The notes: a model not told the origin generated them from the letters alone. DNA of 14,826 nucleotides from an uncultured Clostridia bacterium (GCA_947632525.1 CANRPQ010000026.1:1-14826), one strand, 5' to 3'. Positions 1 to 6,342 are shown, counted from the first letter of the stretch. Numbers and translations are program-made.

Positions 1-92
1 AATGCAGCTTAGTTATAGAGCAATTTTGAGGGTATAAAATTTTTAATAAATTTCCCCGAAAAAAATTGACACTATCCTCATACCAACATATT

Positions 93-121
93 TTGACAAA
101 AATTTATAAATATAGTATAAT
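93..121 (+). promoter_or_regulatory. sigma-A promoter for the 158-1331 gene pair
   Basis: TTGACA at 93-98 and TATAAT at 116-121 are separated by 17 bp, so both hexamers are perfect consensus. Transcription would start near 128, about 30 nt before the ATG at 158, which has a GGGAGG ribosome site at 144-149. The preceding bases (1-92) hold no gene that I can see, only a second TTGACA at 66-71 without a matching -10. Confidence 0.8.
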
Positions 122-157
122 TGTTTTAGATAATTTTAAAAGTGGGAGGATAATATT

Positions 158-838
158 ATGGAAGAAAATAACAAAGAAGTTCAACCCAATATAGTAAAAA
201 GAAATGAAATGATAGATAAATATATTAGAAGGCAAGCTATTTTAAAAAATAAGTTTCCTGAAATTTTAAAAGCTCCAAAAAGTATTCAAGATGAATATTT
301 TACTTTAAATTCTTTAATTGATTCTTTGCAAACATCTCGTAGAGAAATTTGGGGACAAACAATTTCTTCTGATGGCTGTCAAATTGATAAATTTGTAGCA
401 GAAAAATATGAGGCAGCACTATCTAAATTTTATGAACTTAATTCGGAAAATGCATCATATATAACACCTGAAGAAGAAGCTAGTTTTAAATTTCCTGAAA
501 TAGATTTTGAAGGATTAAGAGAAAAAGTACATGCAATGGAAACTACAGCAGATTATAGTGCTCTTTATAGTGAAATAGCAAAAATAGGACAAGAACCATT
601 ACCAGAAGATACTCAAGCTAAGTTATATGATATACAAAAAGAAATGGCTACAATAAAATTAAGAGAGGAAGAAACTCCAGAAGTTAATCCACCAGCTACT
701 GTTAATGAATCAAAATTCGCACAAATTTATGAAAAAGCTAAAGGAAAGATACATGAAGTTTTTGGAAAAATTAAATTATTTTTCAAAGAACAGTCACATG
801 ACAAGAACAATGATGTTAAAGATTTAAATGATCGTTAA
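158..838 (+). CDS. hypothetical protein, hydrophilic and helical, with amphipathic C-terminal segment
   Basis: I do not recognise this 226-residue protein. It has no signal peptide or transmembrane helix. It is rich in Glu and Lys and looks mostly alpha-helical, with a proline-containing linker near residues 170-180 (ETPEVNPPATVNE). After the linker comes a basic, aromatic amphipathic stretch, roughly residues 190-212, containing KIHEVFGKIKLFFKE. The start is well supported: GGGAGG lies 8 nt before the ATG, downstream of a consensus promoter. The next gene begins close behind and ends in a very similar amphipathic segment (KKIMNVIKKFFGKI), which suggests that both products touch the same partner or the membrane surface. 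A role cannot be assigned from sequence. The strong constitutive-type promoter suggests appreciable expression. Confidence 0.75.
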   Translation: MEENNKEVQPNIVKRNEMIDKYIRRQAILKNKFPEILKAPKSIQDEYFTLNSLIDSLQTSRREIWGQTISSDGCQIDKFVAEKYEAALSKFYELNSENASYITPEEEASFKFPEIDFEGLREKVHAMETTADYSALYSEIAKIGQEPLPEDTQAKLYDIQKEMATIKLREEETPEVNPPATVNESKFAQIYEKAKGKIHEVFGKIKLFFKEQSHDKNNDVKDLNDR

Positions 839-878
839 TAATATGACTAAAAATATAACTAAAGAAAAGAGGAGTGCA

Positions 879-1331
879 ATGGATACGGTTTATAAAGAAG
901 CATTTGCAGAAGTTTTAGAAGTTATTAAACATTGTAATCAAAATATAAAAAGTAAAATACCAGAAAAGTTTATCACTTTTCTAAATCAAAATGAAGATAA
1001 AAATTATATTGTAAAAATCGATTTTACTAATGCAAATTGGGAAGATTATACAAAATATGAAACTCAAGCAATTCTAGCTCTAATTTATAGAGATTATATA
1101 GTTTCACCAGAAGAAAGAGAGAAATTATTAACAGAAGAAAAAGATGAATTAATTATGGTTGAAAAAGAATTAAGAGAAAAGTATAATACTGATAATATTT
1201 TTCAAAAGCATAACCAAGATACACAAACTGAAGTAAAAGAAATTGCTAATAATATTACTATAGTAAAATATAAAGATTCAATTTTTAAAAAAATTATGAA
1301 TGTGATAAAAAAATTCTTTGGTAAAATATAA
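879..1331 (+). CDS. hypothetical protein, second gene of the 158 operon
   Basis: This is an unrecognised protein of 150 residues. The frame is open back to an ATG at 828 that overlaps the preceding gene, but neither 828 nor the ATG at 843 has a ribosome site. The ATG at 879 has AGAGGAG at 868-874, so I prefer it; the gap to the upstream stop is then 40 nt. The protein is charged and helical with no signal peptide or membrane span. It ends in a basic amphipathic tail (FKKIMNVIKKFFGKI) that resembles the C-terminal part of the upstream product. Shared operon and shared tail suggest joint action. The repeated intergenic element and its terminator begin at the stop codon. Confidence 0.65.
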   Translation: MDTVYKEAFAEVLEVIKHCNQNIKSKIPEKFITFLNQNEDKNYIVKIDFTNANWEDYTKYETQAILALIYRDYIVSPEEREKLLTEEKDELIMVEKELREKYNTDNIFQKHNQDTQTEVKEIANNITIVKYKDSIFKKIMNVIKKFFGKI

Positions 1332-1375
1332 TATCATAGTCTTATAGAAAGTAATCTAGTAAGATTGCTGTGGGA

Positions 1376-1412
1376 GGCAACTAATTAGAAATAATTAGTT
1401 GTCAGTTTTTTT
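1376..1412 (+). terminator. Rho-independent terminator after the 158-1331 genes
   Basis: Stem GGCAACTAATTA (1376-1387) pairs with TAATTAGTTGTC (1392-1403) across a GAAA loop. One G-U pair is present, and a run of seven T (1406-1412) follows. Confidence 0.85.
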
Positions 1413-1427
1413 GTTTTATGCTATACT
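1399..1427 (+). promoter_or_regulatory. sigma-A promoter overlapping the terminator, for the 1587 gene
   Basis: TTGTCA (1399-1404), a 17 bp spacer ending in TGC (an extended -10), and TATACT (1422-1427). The -35 lies within the right arm of the terminator hairpin. The same arrangement, TTGCCA-17-TATATT, is kept in copy 2. The palindrome TTGATTAATCAA follows just after the expected start and is a good operator candidate. Confidence 0.6.
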
Positions 1428-1586
1428 AATTTCAACGGTTGATTAATCAAATTATTTTTTTTGAGCAGATATGGGAGGAAAAATTTTCGCAAATAGCCTC
1501 CTTAATCGCTCCAACAACGAATACGTTCGAACTTTTATATAGAATAGTAAATAAAAATCAATCAGAATTAATTAGGAGATGTTTAT

Positions 1587-1964
1587 ATGGAAAATGAAAT
1601 TATCAATTGTTTATCAAAAGAAATTATTGAAAAATTTAGAATTAAATTAAATATAGAGGAAAAAATGGCAGAATTTTTAAAAACTTCTATAAGTATAGAT
1701 AGTAAAATAAGAGCTTTAGAATTACTTTACTTATGCCAATTATATAGTAATGCATATCTTGGGCCTGATCCAAGATTTAAAATTAGAGAGTTATCATCAA
1801 ATGTAGATTTATTATTAAATGCAAAAAATGAAGAAGAATTTAAAGTTAGTATTGCAAATTTAGAAGAATTTGTTGAAATTCTTAAGATTTCTGAAACTCA
1901 TCCTATATCAACTACTAAAACAAAATTAGAAGATAAACAAAAATACAAAGGTGTTATATGGTGA
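1587..1964 (+). CDS. hypothetical protein, small and helical
   Basis: This is an unrecognised 125-residue protein that looks soluble and mostly alpha-helical. It has no signal sequence, membrane span or metal-binding cluster. A recognisable feature is a central Leu/Tyr-rich helix (ALELLYLCQLYSNAYLGPDP, about residues 43-62) followed by acidic helices and a Ser/Thr/Lys-rich tail. The ATG is preceded by AGGAG at 1574-1578 with 8 nt spacing. It is transcribed from the promoter inside the repeated element, leaving a leader of about 150 nt. A consensus promoter for a separate short transcript begins 10 nt past its stop. Function is unknown. Its surroundings (unknown operon, toxin-antitoxin pair, repeated element) look accessory. 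Confidence 0.65.
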   Translation: MENEIINCLSKEIIEKFRIKLNIEEKMAEFLKTSISIDSKIRALELLYLCQLYSNAYLGPDPRFKIRELSSNVDLLLNAKNEEEFKVSIANLEEFVEILKISETHPISTTKTKLEDKQKYKGVIW

Positions 1965-1973
1965 AAAAAGTAA

Positions 1974-2001
1974 TTGACAAAAAATAAAAACTTTATATAA
2001 T
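1974..2001 (+). promoter_or_regulatory. sigma-A promoter for a short transcript
   Basis: Perfect TTGACA (1974-1979) and perfect TATAAT (1996-2001) with a 16 bp spacer. No open reading frame with a ribosome site follows on this strand before the terminator at 2034-2060. Confidence 0.75.
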
Positions 2002-2007
2002 AAATAA

Positions 2008-2060
2008 TCGTTGCACTTTGGCGAAGTATTGATAAATCAACTGTAAAAGGTTGATTTTTT
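2008..2060 (+). ncRNA. candidate small RNA of about 53 nt
   Basis: The unit is bounded by a perfect promoter and a clear terminator. Inside is a small hairpin ACTT/AAGT around TGGCG (about 2015-2028), then the terminator stem. It contains no start codon with a ribosome site. It may be a stand-alone sRNA, or it may only reinforce termination after the 1587 gene. Start and end are inferred from the signals, not measured. Confidence 0.45.
2034..2060 (+). terminator. Rho-independent terminator
   Basis: AAATCAAC (2034-2041) pairs perfectly with GTTGATTT (2050-2057) over an 8 nt loop, and the T-run continues to 2060. The ~90 bp from here to 2152 hold no other feature I can support. Confidence 0.75.
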
Positions 2061-2152
2061 GATATTTCATTTGAAAAAAATTGGTGCAGTAATAATCAAG
2101 GAAAAATGAAAAAAATAATAAGAAAAATTTAGTGGTAAAATAGCAGAAAAAA

Positions 2153-2551
2153 TTAAGAATATTTTTCTAAAAATTCAGTAGCATTCATAATCTCAGGCTT
2201 ATCAATGTCAATATCATCAAAATCTTTATCTCCCGTTATAAATATGTCTACATCTTCTATTATTGCTGTATATAAAATTATGTAATCGTTTTTATCTCTA
2301 ATATTAAATAGTTTATTATCTACACTAGTCGGAGAATAAACTAAATTAAATGGAAAATTCTTTAAAAATTCATCTAAATCTTTTTGACTTACTTTGAATT
2401 TTGTATCTATTAGTTCCTTAAGTTCTTCAACTGTATATGAGCAAATTATTATTTCATGTTCTTTAGAAAGTTTATAGATTAGTTCATTCATCTTTTTGCT
2501 CTTAAATACAAATGCAGAAATGAGAATATTAGTATCTAACATTACTTTCAT
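2153..2551 (-). CDS. PIN-domain toxin (ribonuclease) of a type II toxin-antitoxin pair
   Basis: A compact single-domain PIN protein of 132 residues, normal for the PIN_3/VapC-like group. The acidic metal-binding residues expected of PIN nucleases are visible: D6 in MLDTN, E42/E43 in the VEELKE helix, D86/D89 in RDKND, and D108/D110 in ITGDKDF. Family members cleave RNA (often tRNA or rRNA) with Mg2+ or Mn2+ and are held inactive by the neighbouring antitoxin. The ATG lies 2 nt past the antitoxin stop, and its AAGGA ribosome site sits inside the antitoxin gene, so translation is coupled. The active site looks complete and there is no sign of decay. The precise RNA target cannot be told from sequence. 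Confidence 0.88.
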   Translation of the reverse strand: MKVMLDTNILISAFVFKSKKMNELIYKLSKEHEIIICSYTVEELKELIDTKFKVSQKDLDEFLKNFPFNLVYSPTSVDNKLFNIRDKNDYIILYTAIIEDVDIFITGDKDFDDIDIDKPEIMNATEFLEKYS

Positions 2552-2553
2552 AA

Positions 2554-2811
2554 CTAATCCTTCTTTCTATTTTTTCTAAATTCTTTTATCATTTGGACAA
2601 CATCTTCTTCTGTTTCTAAGCCAAGCCTTTCTGCTTCACCATCAAAAGCATTTTGTATTTTTTCTAAAGCTAACATTGCGGAATTTTGAATAACTATATC
2701 TTTTCCTTTTTGAATAAAAAGAATTTTACTTCCTTCTTTTAAATCTAATAATTCTCTAATTGATTTTGGAATAGTTATTTGACCTTTGGTTGTTACTTTT
2801 GCTAATTCCAT
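2554..2811 (-). CDS. AbrB/SpoVT-fold antitoxin
   Basis: An 85-residue protein with a textbook N-terminal swapped-hairpin DNA-binding domain (residues 1-45: VTTKGQITIPKSIRELLDLKEG). The C-terminal half is acidic and helical, and would wrap the toxin. It is expected to bind and neutralise the PIN toxin encoded immediately downstream, and to repress the operon as a dimer or as the toxin-antitoxin complex. The start has AGGAAG at proper spacing. The promoter is the TTGATA-17-TATAAT at 2853-2881, with a tandem 9 bp repeat between promoter and start that could be its operator. Length and order (antitoxin first) are typical of such modules. Confidence 0.88.
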   Translation of the reverse strand: MELAKVTTKGQITIPKSIRELLDLKEGSKILFIQKGKDIVIQNSAMLALEKIQNAFDGEAERLGLETEEDVVQMIKEFRKNRKKD

Positions 2812-2830
2812 AAAATCACTTCCTTTCTAT

Positions 2831-2848
2831 ATTCCTTACATTCCTTAC
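2831..2848. repeat. tandem 9 bp direct repeat, candidate antitoxin operator
   Basis: ATTCCTTAC occurs twice with no gap (2831-2839 and 2840-2848). It lies between the -10 box of the toxin-antitoxin promoter and the antitoxin ribosome site, where an autorepressor would block transcription. This role is inferred from position. Confidence 0.5.
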
Positions 2849-2852
2849 TAAT

Positions 2853-2881
2853 ATTATATGCTATTTTTATAAAATTATCAA
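2853..2881 (-). promoter_or_regulatory. sigma-A promoter of the toxin-antitoxin operon
   Basis: Read on the minus strand: TTGATA (2881-2876), 17 bp, TATAAT (2858-2853). The start would be near 2846, about 35 nt before the antitoxin ATG. Confidence 0.7.
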
Positions 2882-3063
2882 TATTTTCATTGAAAAATTC
2901 TACTAAAAAAATTTTTGTACTCCCACTGGCACTCTATCAAACATTGAATTTTTCCTTCCTAGTCGAAAAAATTCGGTTTATGGGATAACTCCCAAACCCT
3001 AAGAAATAATTTGTAGATATTTTGTAAATTTAATGAAAAAATGGAAAAATTATGATATACTTA

Positions 3064-3090
3064 AATTCGTCAGACAGTGTTTGATGAATT
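3064..3090. promoter_or_regulatory. inverted repeat overlapping the -35 of the 3156 gene, candidate operator
   Basis: AATTCGTCA (3064-3072) and TGATGAATT (3082-3090) match at eight of nine positions, and the ninth is a G-T pair. The right arm covers the TTGATG -35 element, a good site for a repressor. The rest of 2882-3063 shows an imperfect GGG/CCC pairing near 2978-2998 and nothing else I can name. Confidence 0.4.
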
Positions 3091-3108
3091 AATAAAAAAT
3101 ATTATAAT
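3081..3108 (+). promoter_or_regulatory. sigma-A promoter for the 3156 gene
   Basis: TTGATG (3081-3086), 16 bp spacer, TATAAT (3103-3108). The leader to the ATG at 3156 is about 40 nt and includes an AAGGA ribosome site. Confidence 0.6.
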
Positions 3109-3155
3109 AAATGCAACAAATATAAAACTATATATAAAAGAAAAAGGAAAAAGAA

Positions 3156-4334
3156 ATGAATAGATTATTTCGAATAAGTTTTGATACCTTACTAACATCG
3201 ATAACACCCATATTGGGATGGTTTTTACTTGGAATTTTAGTAGATAAAAATTTAGTTAGTATATTTTCTCTAATATATCCAATGCAGTTTGTTATAAGTA
3301 GTATACACAGTATATTTGGAACTGGTGCTAATATTAGTGCTATTAGAGATAATAATAAAAATAGTATTTTTTCAGGTGTTCTTTTAGGATCAATTTTAGG
3401 AATATTAATACTTGGAACAGTTGCATTAAATATAGATAAGTATATATCTTTTATGAATATGGATATACAAATATATAGAATATTTGCAATTTATGCAGTA
3501 TTTCAAATGCTTTTACAGTTGTTATTAAATTTATCTTTATGCAAATTATATTATGAGAATGATAATAAAAGAGCCAATAAATATAGTTTTTGTTTTAATA
3601 TAATAAACTTTTGTACATTAATAATCATGAGTATTGTAACAAAAAATCAAGTGATAATAGCAACTATTTCAATAATATTTACGACTATTTTTGTTATAAT
3701 TATGATGTTTAGGATAGTTAAGAAAACAAAATTTGAAATTAATTTAATTAATTGTATAAAATACGATTCAGTACATTTATTTGCAGAAATAAGTATGTTT
3801 ATTATATATTTATTTGGATTTAAAAATTCTTTTAATTTTGGAGAAAAATATATTTTAGCTACTTCATTTGCAACTTTAATAACAGATACACAATGGGATA
3901 TATCTTATGCAATAAAAACTGTAGCACAAATTGATATTGCTAAAAAAGATTTTTCATATAAGGAACATATGATAAATAGTAGAAAATTAATATGTTTATT
4001 GATTATATCTACTCTTATTATGGGAATAGTCCTATATCCAAGTTATAAAACAGATATAACAGCTACATTATTTATAGTAATAGTTGAACTGGTATCTTTA
4101 TATATGTATCCAATATACATAACTAAGTTAACTTATATACAACTTGAATATTCTGCTATAAAGGCTACAATAAGTAAACAAATTGCAAATATACTTAGAA
4201 TTTTCTGCTCTTTTTTACCATCTCCATTTTGTACATCTATAGGCTTAGCTGTTTCAGTAATATATCAACTGACATCAACACATTATATAATTAATAAAAA
4301 TAAACTGAATATGGAAATAAAACAAAAATTATAA
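3156..4334 (+). CDS. polytopic membrane protein, MATE/MOP-flippase-like
   Basis: 392 residues, dominated by about 10-12 hydrophobic helices separated by short basic or polar loops. The N-terminal pattern (SITPILGWFLLGILVDKNLVS...) and an early Gly-rich helix (SSIHSIFGTGANISAIRDNN) resemble MATE-type exporters of the MOP superfamily, which move drugs or lipid-linked molecules using ion gradients. It is somewhat shorter than the ~440-460 residues of a full MATE protein, and I see no diagnostic motif, so substrate and even family are tentative. The start is supported by AAGGA and a promoter overlapped by a palindrome, suggesting regulated expression. No partner such as an adjacent MarR or TetR gene is present. 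The 3' end runs into copy 2 of the repeated element. Confidence 0.55.
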   Translation: MNRLFRISFDTLLTSITPILGWFLLGILVDKNLVSIFSLIYPMQFVISSIHSIFGTGANISAIRDNNKNSIFSGVLLGSILGILILGTVALNIDKYISFMNMDIQIYRIFAIYAVFQMLLQLLLNLSLCKLYYENDNKRANKYSFCFNIINFCTLIIMSIVTKNQVIIATISIIFTTIFVIIMMFRIVKKTKFEINLINCIKYDSVHLFAEISMFIIYLFGFKNSFNFGEKYILATSFATLITDTQWDISYAIKTVAQIDIAKKDFSYKEHMINSRKLICLLIISTLIMGIVLYPSYKTDITATLFIVIVELVSLYMYPIYITKLTYIQLEYSAIKATISKQIANILRIFCSFLPSPFCTSIGLAVSVIYQLTSTHYIINKNKLNMEIKQKL

Positions 4335-4338
4335 AACA

Positions 4339-4367
4339 TTGACTCTATGCGTAAAATATAGTATTCT
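4339..4367 (+). promoter_or_regulatory. promoter at the front of repeat copy 2
   Basis: TTGACT (4339-4344), 17 bp, TATTCT (4362-4367). It would start an RNA at about 4374 that includes the 4380-4398 hairpin and ends at the 4405-4440 terminator, giving a short RNA of about 65 nt. Copy 1 keeps the -10 region (TATCAT at 1332-1337) but its -35 position lies inside a coding sequence and is poor. Confidence 0.45.
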
Positions 4368-4404
4368 AGTATTATAGAAAGTAATCAAAAAGATTGCTAT
4401 GAAA

Positions 4405-4440
4405 GGCAACTAGTTATAAATAATTAGTTGCCAGTTTTTT
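4405..4440 (+). terminator. Rho-independent terminator after the 3156 gene
   Basis: GGCAACTAGTTA (4405-4416) pairs with TAATTAGTTGCC (4421-4432) over a TAAA loop; six T follow (4435-4440). One G-U pair of copy 1 is G-C here, and one A-U pair of copy 1 is G-U here. Confidence 0.85.
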
Positions 4441-4456
4441 AGTTTTATGTTATATT
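4428..4456 (+). promoter_or_regulatory. sigma-A promoter overlapping the terminator, for the 4590 gene
   Basis: TTGCCA (4428-4433), 17 bp ending in TGT (extended -10), TATATT (4451-4456). The -35 is part of the terminator's right arm, as in copy 1. A conserved palindrome follows at 4467-4476. Confidence 0.55.
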
Positions 4457-4589
4457 ATTATACAGTTGATTAATCAGATAATTGTTTTTAGCTAAAATGG
4501 AAGGAAAATTTTTTCAAATAACTCCCTTACCTTCTCCACTTAAGTAAAATTATTATATTATTTATTTGAAATTAAATAAGGATTTTATT

Positions 4590-5300
4590 ATGACTAGTTT
4601 TGTTTTAAAAGTTATCGCTATGATATCTATGTTGTTTGATCATTTTGGAGATGCATGTTTTAAAAGTATTTCTTGGATGAATTTGATAGGAAGGTTTGCC
4701 TTCCCTATTTTTGCTTTTCAAATTTCAGAGGGATATATTCATACAAAAAACCTTAAAAAATATTTCTTAAGGCTGTTATTGTTTGCATTAATATCGCAAA
4801 TTCCTTTTACATTATTTTTATCTACTTACACACAAGGATTTGCAGTTAATATTTTTGCTACATTATTTGTTGGCTTATTTGCTATATTTACTTACGATAA
4901 AATTTGCAGTTGTAAATTGCATTTAATAAAAAATGAAAAGGCTAATTCTTACATATCTAAAATAATTGGATTTTTATTTGTTATATTATTAGGATTATTT
5001 GCAGAAGTATGTCATTTTGATTATGGATTCTTCGGAATTGCTATTATATTTTTGTTTTATTTATTTAAAAATAATAAATTAGCTATGGTTATATCATATA
5101 TTACTCTTTGTATATTAAAATATGGTATTCAAATTATTTCATATGGTTTTAATGTTTGGTATGTATTTTTAGCAATCTTTACAATATTGCCTATTATATT
5201 TATTTGCTTATATAATGGAAAACAAGGTAGAAAAATAAAGTATTTGCTTTACTTCTTCTACCCTGTTCATTTGGTAATTTTATACTTTTTGTTTAGATAG
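4590..5300 (+). CDS. TraX family membrane protein
   Basis: Residues near the N-terminus read IAMISMLFDHFGDACF, then LIGRFAFPIFAFQISEGY, the hallmark of the TraX family (named for the F-plasmid pilin acetylase, but widespread in Bacillota as a membrane protein of unclear role). From the ATG at 4590 it is 236 residues, with about eight to nine transmembrane helices. The family is thought to include acyltransferase-like integral membrane proteins, but no substrate can be claimed here. Start choice: the frame opens from a TTG at 4566 without a ribosome site, while the ATG at 4590 has AAGGA at 4578-4582 with 7 nt spacing, so I use 4590. It is transcribed from the promoter in repeat copy 2 and converges on gpr with a 16 bp gap. 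No conjugation genes are nearby. Confidence 0.85.
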   Translation: MTSFVLKVIAMISMLFDHFGDACFKSISWMNLIGRFAFPIFAFQISEGYIHTKNLKKYFLRLLLFALISQIPFTLFLSTYTQGFAVNIFATLFVGLFAIFTYDKICSCKLHLIKNEKANSYISKIIGFLFVILLGLFAEVCHFDYGFFGIAIIFLFYLFKNNKLAMVISYITLCILKYGIQIISYGFNVWYVFLAIFTILPIIFICLYNGKQGRKIKYLLYFFYPVHLVILYFLFR

Positions 5301-5316
5301 TATTAAGATACTGCCA

Positions 5317-6258
5317 CTATTTTTGCGTAGCAAAGTTAATGCCTCTTGCTACTACACTTGACATGTTTTCTATTAATTCATCAATTTCTTTTGGAGTAAC
5401 AATAAAGTTGTAATCTTCTGGAGCTAATATTTCTTTTATCATTTGGTATTTATCTTCTTCTTTCAATTGATTTAAAAATTCATTTGAGTGTCCTTCTTCT
5501 TGTACTTTGTTTATAAATAATTCCAAACTGTCTGCAGCAATTGTTGCTGCTTCTACAACTGTTGGCACTCCTATAGCAATTACAGGAATTCCTAATGTAT
5601 CTATTGTTAATTCTTTTCTTGTATTTCCTACCCCTGCTCCTGGAACGATTCCAGTATCTGCAATTTGTACTGTACTACTAATTCTTTCAATGCTTCTAGA
5701 AGCTAATGCATCTATTACTATAATTAATTTTGGATGTATATTGTCTACAATTCCTTTTAAAATTTCAACTGTTTCTATTCCTGTGGTTCCTAAAACTCCT
5801 GGAGAAACAGCACTCACTGGCCTTGTTCCCTGTTCTAACACTTCTGGCATATATGTTAGCAAATGCCTAGTAATATCAATGTCTTGAATTACTTTTGGCC
5901 CTAATGCATCTGGAGTAACATATAAATTACCTAGGCCTACTACTAAAATATCATCTTGGTCTGCTACTAAATTGCCTATTAAAGCTTTTAATTCTTTTGT
6001 AACTGCTTCTGATGCCTTTTGTATTTCATCTTCACCTGCTATTTTTAAATCCTTTATATCAATCGTAATATAACTTCCTTTTTTCTTTCCTATTGCTTGT
6101 TCTCCTTCTTCATTTAGCACTTTTACCCTTGTAACTTTAACATTTTCCCCTATTGTTTCTTCTTGTGTTTCTAAACCATTAATTTCATTTGCTATGTTGT
6201 TTGCTTTACGATATAAGTCACGCCTCTCTAATGCTAAGTCTGTTCTAAAATTCATCAT
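5317..6258 (-). CDS. gpr: GPR germination protease (spore protease)
   Basis: GPR degrades the small acid-soluble proteins that coat spore DNA, releasing amino acids during germination. It is made as an inactive tetrameric zymogen in the forespore. Visible family features are the N-terminal FRTDLALE motif next to the propeptide cleavage region, GLGN, DALGPKV, the SAVSPGVLGTTGIET block, VIDALASRS and the PGAGVGNTRKEL block. The product is 313 residues, slightly shorter than Bacillus GPR because the propeptide is very short. The frame is open from 6279, but only the ATG at 6258 has a usable GGAG site (6269-6272), so I take it. A possible forespore-type promoter (6304-6334) precedes it. It is the last gene of the minus-strand run. 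Confidence 0.93.
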   Translation of the reverse strand: MMNFRTDLALERRDLYRKANNIANEINGLETQEETIGENVKVTRVKVLNEEGEQAIGKKKGSYITIDIKDLKIAGEDEIQKASEAVTKELKALIGNLVADQDDILVVGLGNLYVTPDALGPKVIQDIDITRHLLTYMPEVLEQGTRPVSAVSPGVLGTTGIETVEILKGIVDNIHPKLIIVIDALASRSIERISSTVQIADTGIVPGAGVGNTRKELTIDTLGIPVIAIGVPTVVEAATIAADSLELFINKVQEEGHSNEFLNQLKEEDKYQMIKEILAPEDYNFIVTPKEIDELIENMSSVVARGINFATQK

Positions 6259-6283
6259 AAATTTTACACTCCATTTCATAAAA

Positions 6284-6329
6284 AAAATATACCTTCTTTT
6301 TCTTATTATTTTAAAAGTTGGTATATTTT
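6284..6329. repeat. 10 bp inverted repeat between holA and gpr
   Basis: AAAATATACC (6284-6293) and GGTATATTTT (6320-6329) are perfect complements 26 bp apart. On the minus strand the right arm runs into eight T just before gpr. It could end the holA transcript, or form part of gpr control. The stem is AT-rich and the loop long, so termination would be weak. Confidence 0.35.
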
Positions 6330-6334
6330 ATACA
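6304..6334 (-). promoter_or_regulatory. possible forespore sigma (F/G-type) promoter for gpr
   Basis: On the minus strand, TGTATA (6334-6329), an 18 bp spacer and AATAATA (6310-6304) resemble the sigma-G pattern TGNATA / CATANTA. gpr is under sigma-F and sigma-G in Bacillus, so a match here fits. AT-rich DNA gives such matches by chance, hence low confidence. Confidence 0.35.
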
Positions 6335-6342
6335 TTTTTATT

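Larger units (their letters stand above)
1321..1505 (+). repeat. copy 1 of a duplicated structured promoter/leader element
   Basis: This block is clearly similar to 4351-4531. In order it holds: a shared GTAAAATATA start; hairpin AGTAATCT/AGATTGCT (1350-1369); a Rho-independent terminator (1376-1412); a promoter whose -35 overlaps the terminator's right arm; a palindrome TTGATTAATCAA (1439-1450); and a possible GGAGG/CCTCC pairing (1474-1478 with 1497-1501). Base changes between the copies preserve both hairpins (G-U against G-C pairs), so the RNA structure appears selected. The rest of the gap to 1587 holds only a small CGAA/TTCG inverted repeat near 1520. Confidence 0.7.
4351..4531 (+). repeat. 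copy 2 of the duplicated structured promoter/leader element
   Basis: It matches copy 1 (1321-1505) in order and spacing: GTAAAATATA start, hairpin AGTAATC/GATTGCT (4380-4398), terminator (4405-4440), overlapped promoter (4428-4456), palindrome TGATTAATCA (4467-4476), then a GGAAGG-rich stretch followed by CTCCCTTACC. Stem positions that differ stay paired, while the loops differ freely. Both copies sit directly upstream of a gene on the same strand. Confidence 0.7.

Noticed and set aside
1376..1403. Invertible promoter flanked by the AACTAATTA/TAATTAGTT repeats
   Set aside because: The arms are only 4 nt apart and are followed by a T-run, which fits a terminator. There is no room for a promoter between them and no recombinase gene nearby.
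1321..1505. T-box or known riboswitch for the repeated element
   Set aside because: I see no T-box antiterminator sequence and no recognisable conserved riboswitch core. The terminator is also upstream of the promoter that serves the following gene.
1471..1542. Possible leader peptides starting at ATG 1471 and ATG 4497 within the repeated element (MGGKIF... and MEGKFF...)
   Set aside because: Neither has a ribosome site, and after about six residues the peptides diverge. The likeness is explained by DNA similarity of the element.
2881..3010. Third, reversed copy of the repeated element
   Set aside because: Only a short GGAAGGAAAAATT-like match on the minus strand is shared; the hairpins, terminator and promoter of the element are missing.
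5507..5887. Plus-strand open frame inside gpr
   Set aside because: It is the mirror of a well-supported coding region, with no ribosome site or family match. The same holds for frames opposite holA, yvcK and the debranching enzyme.
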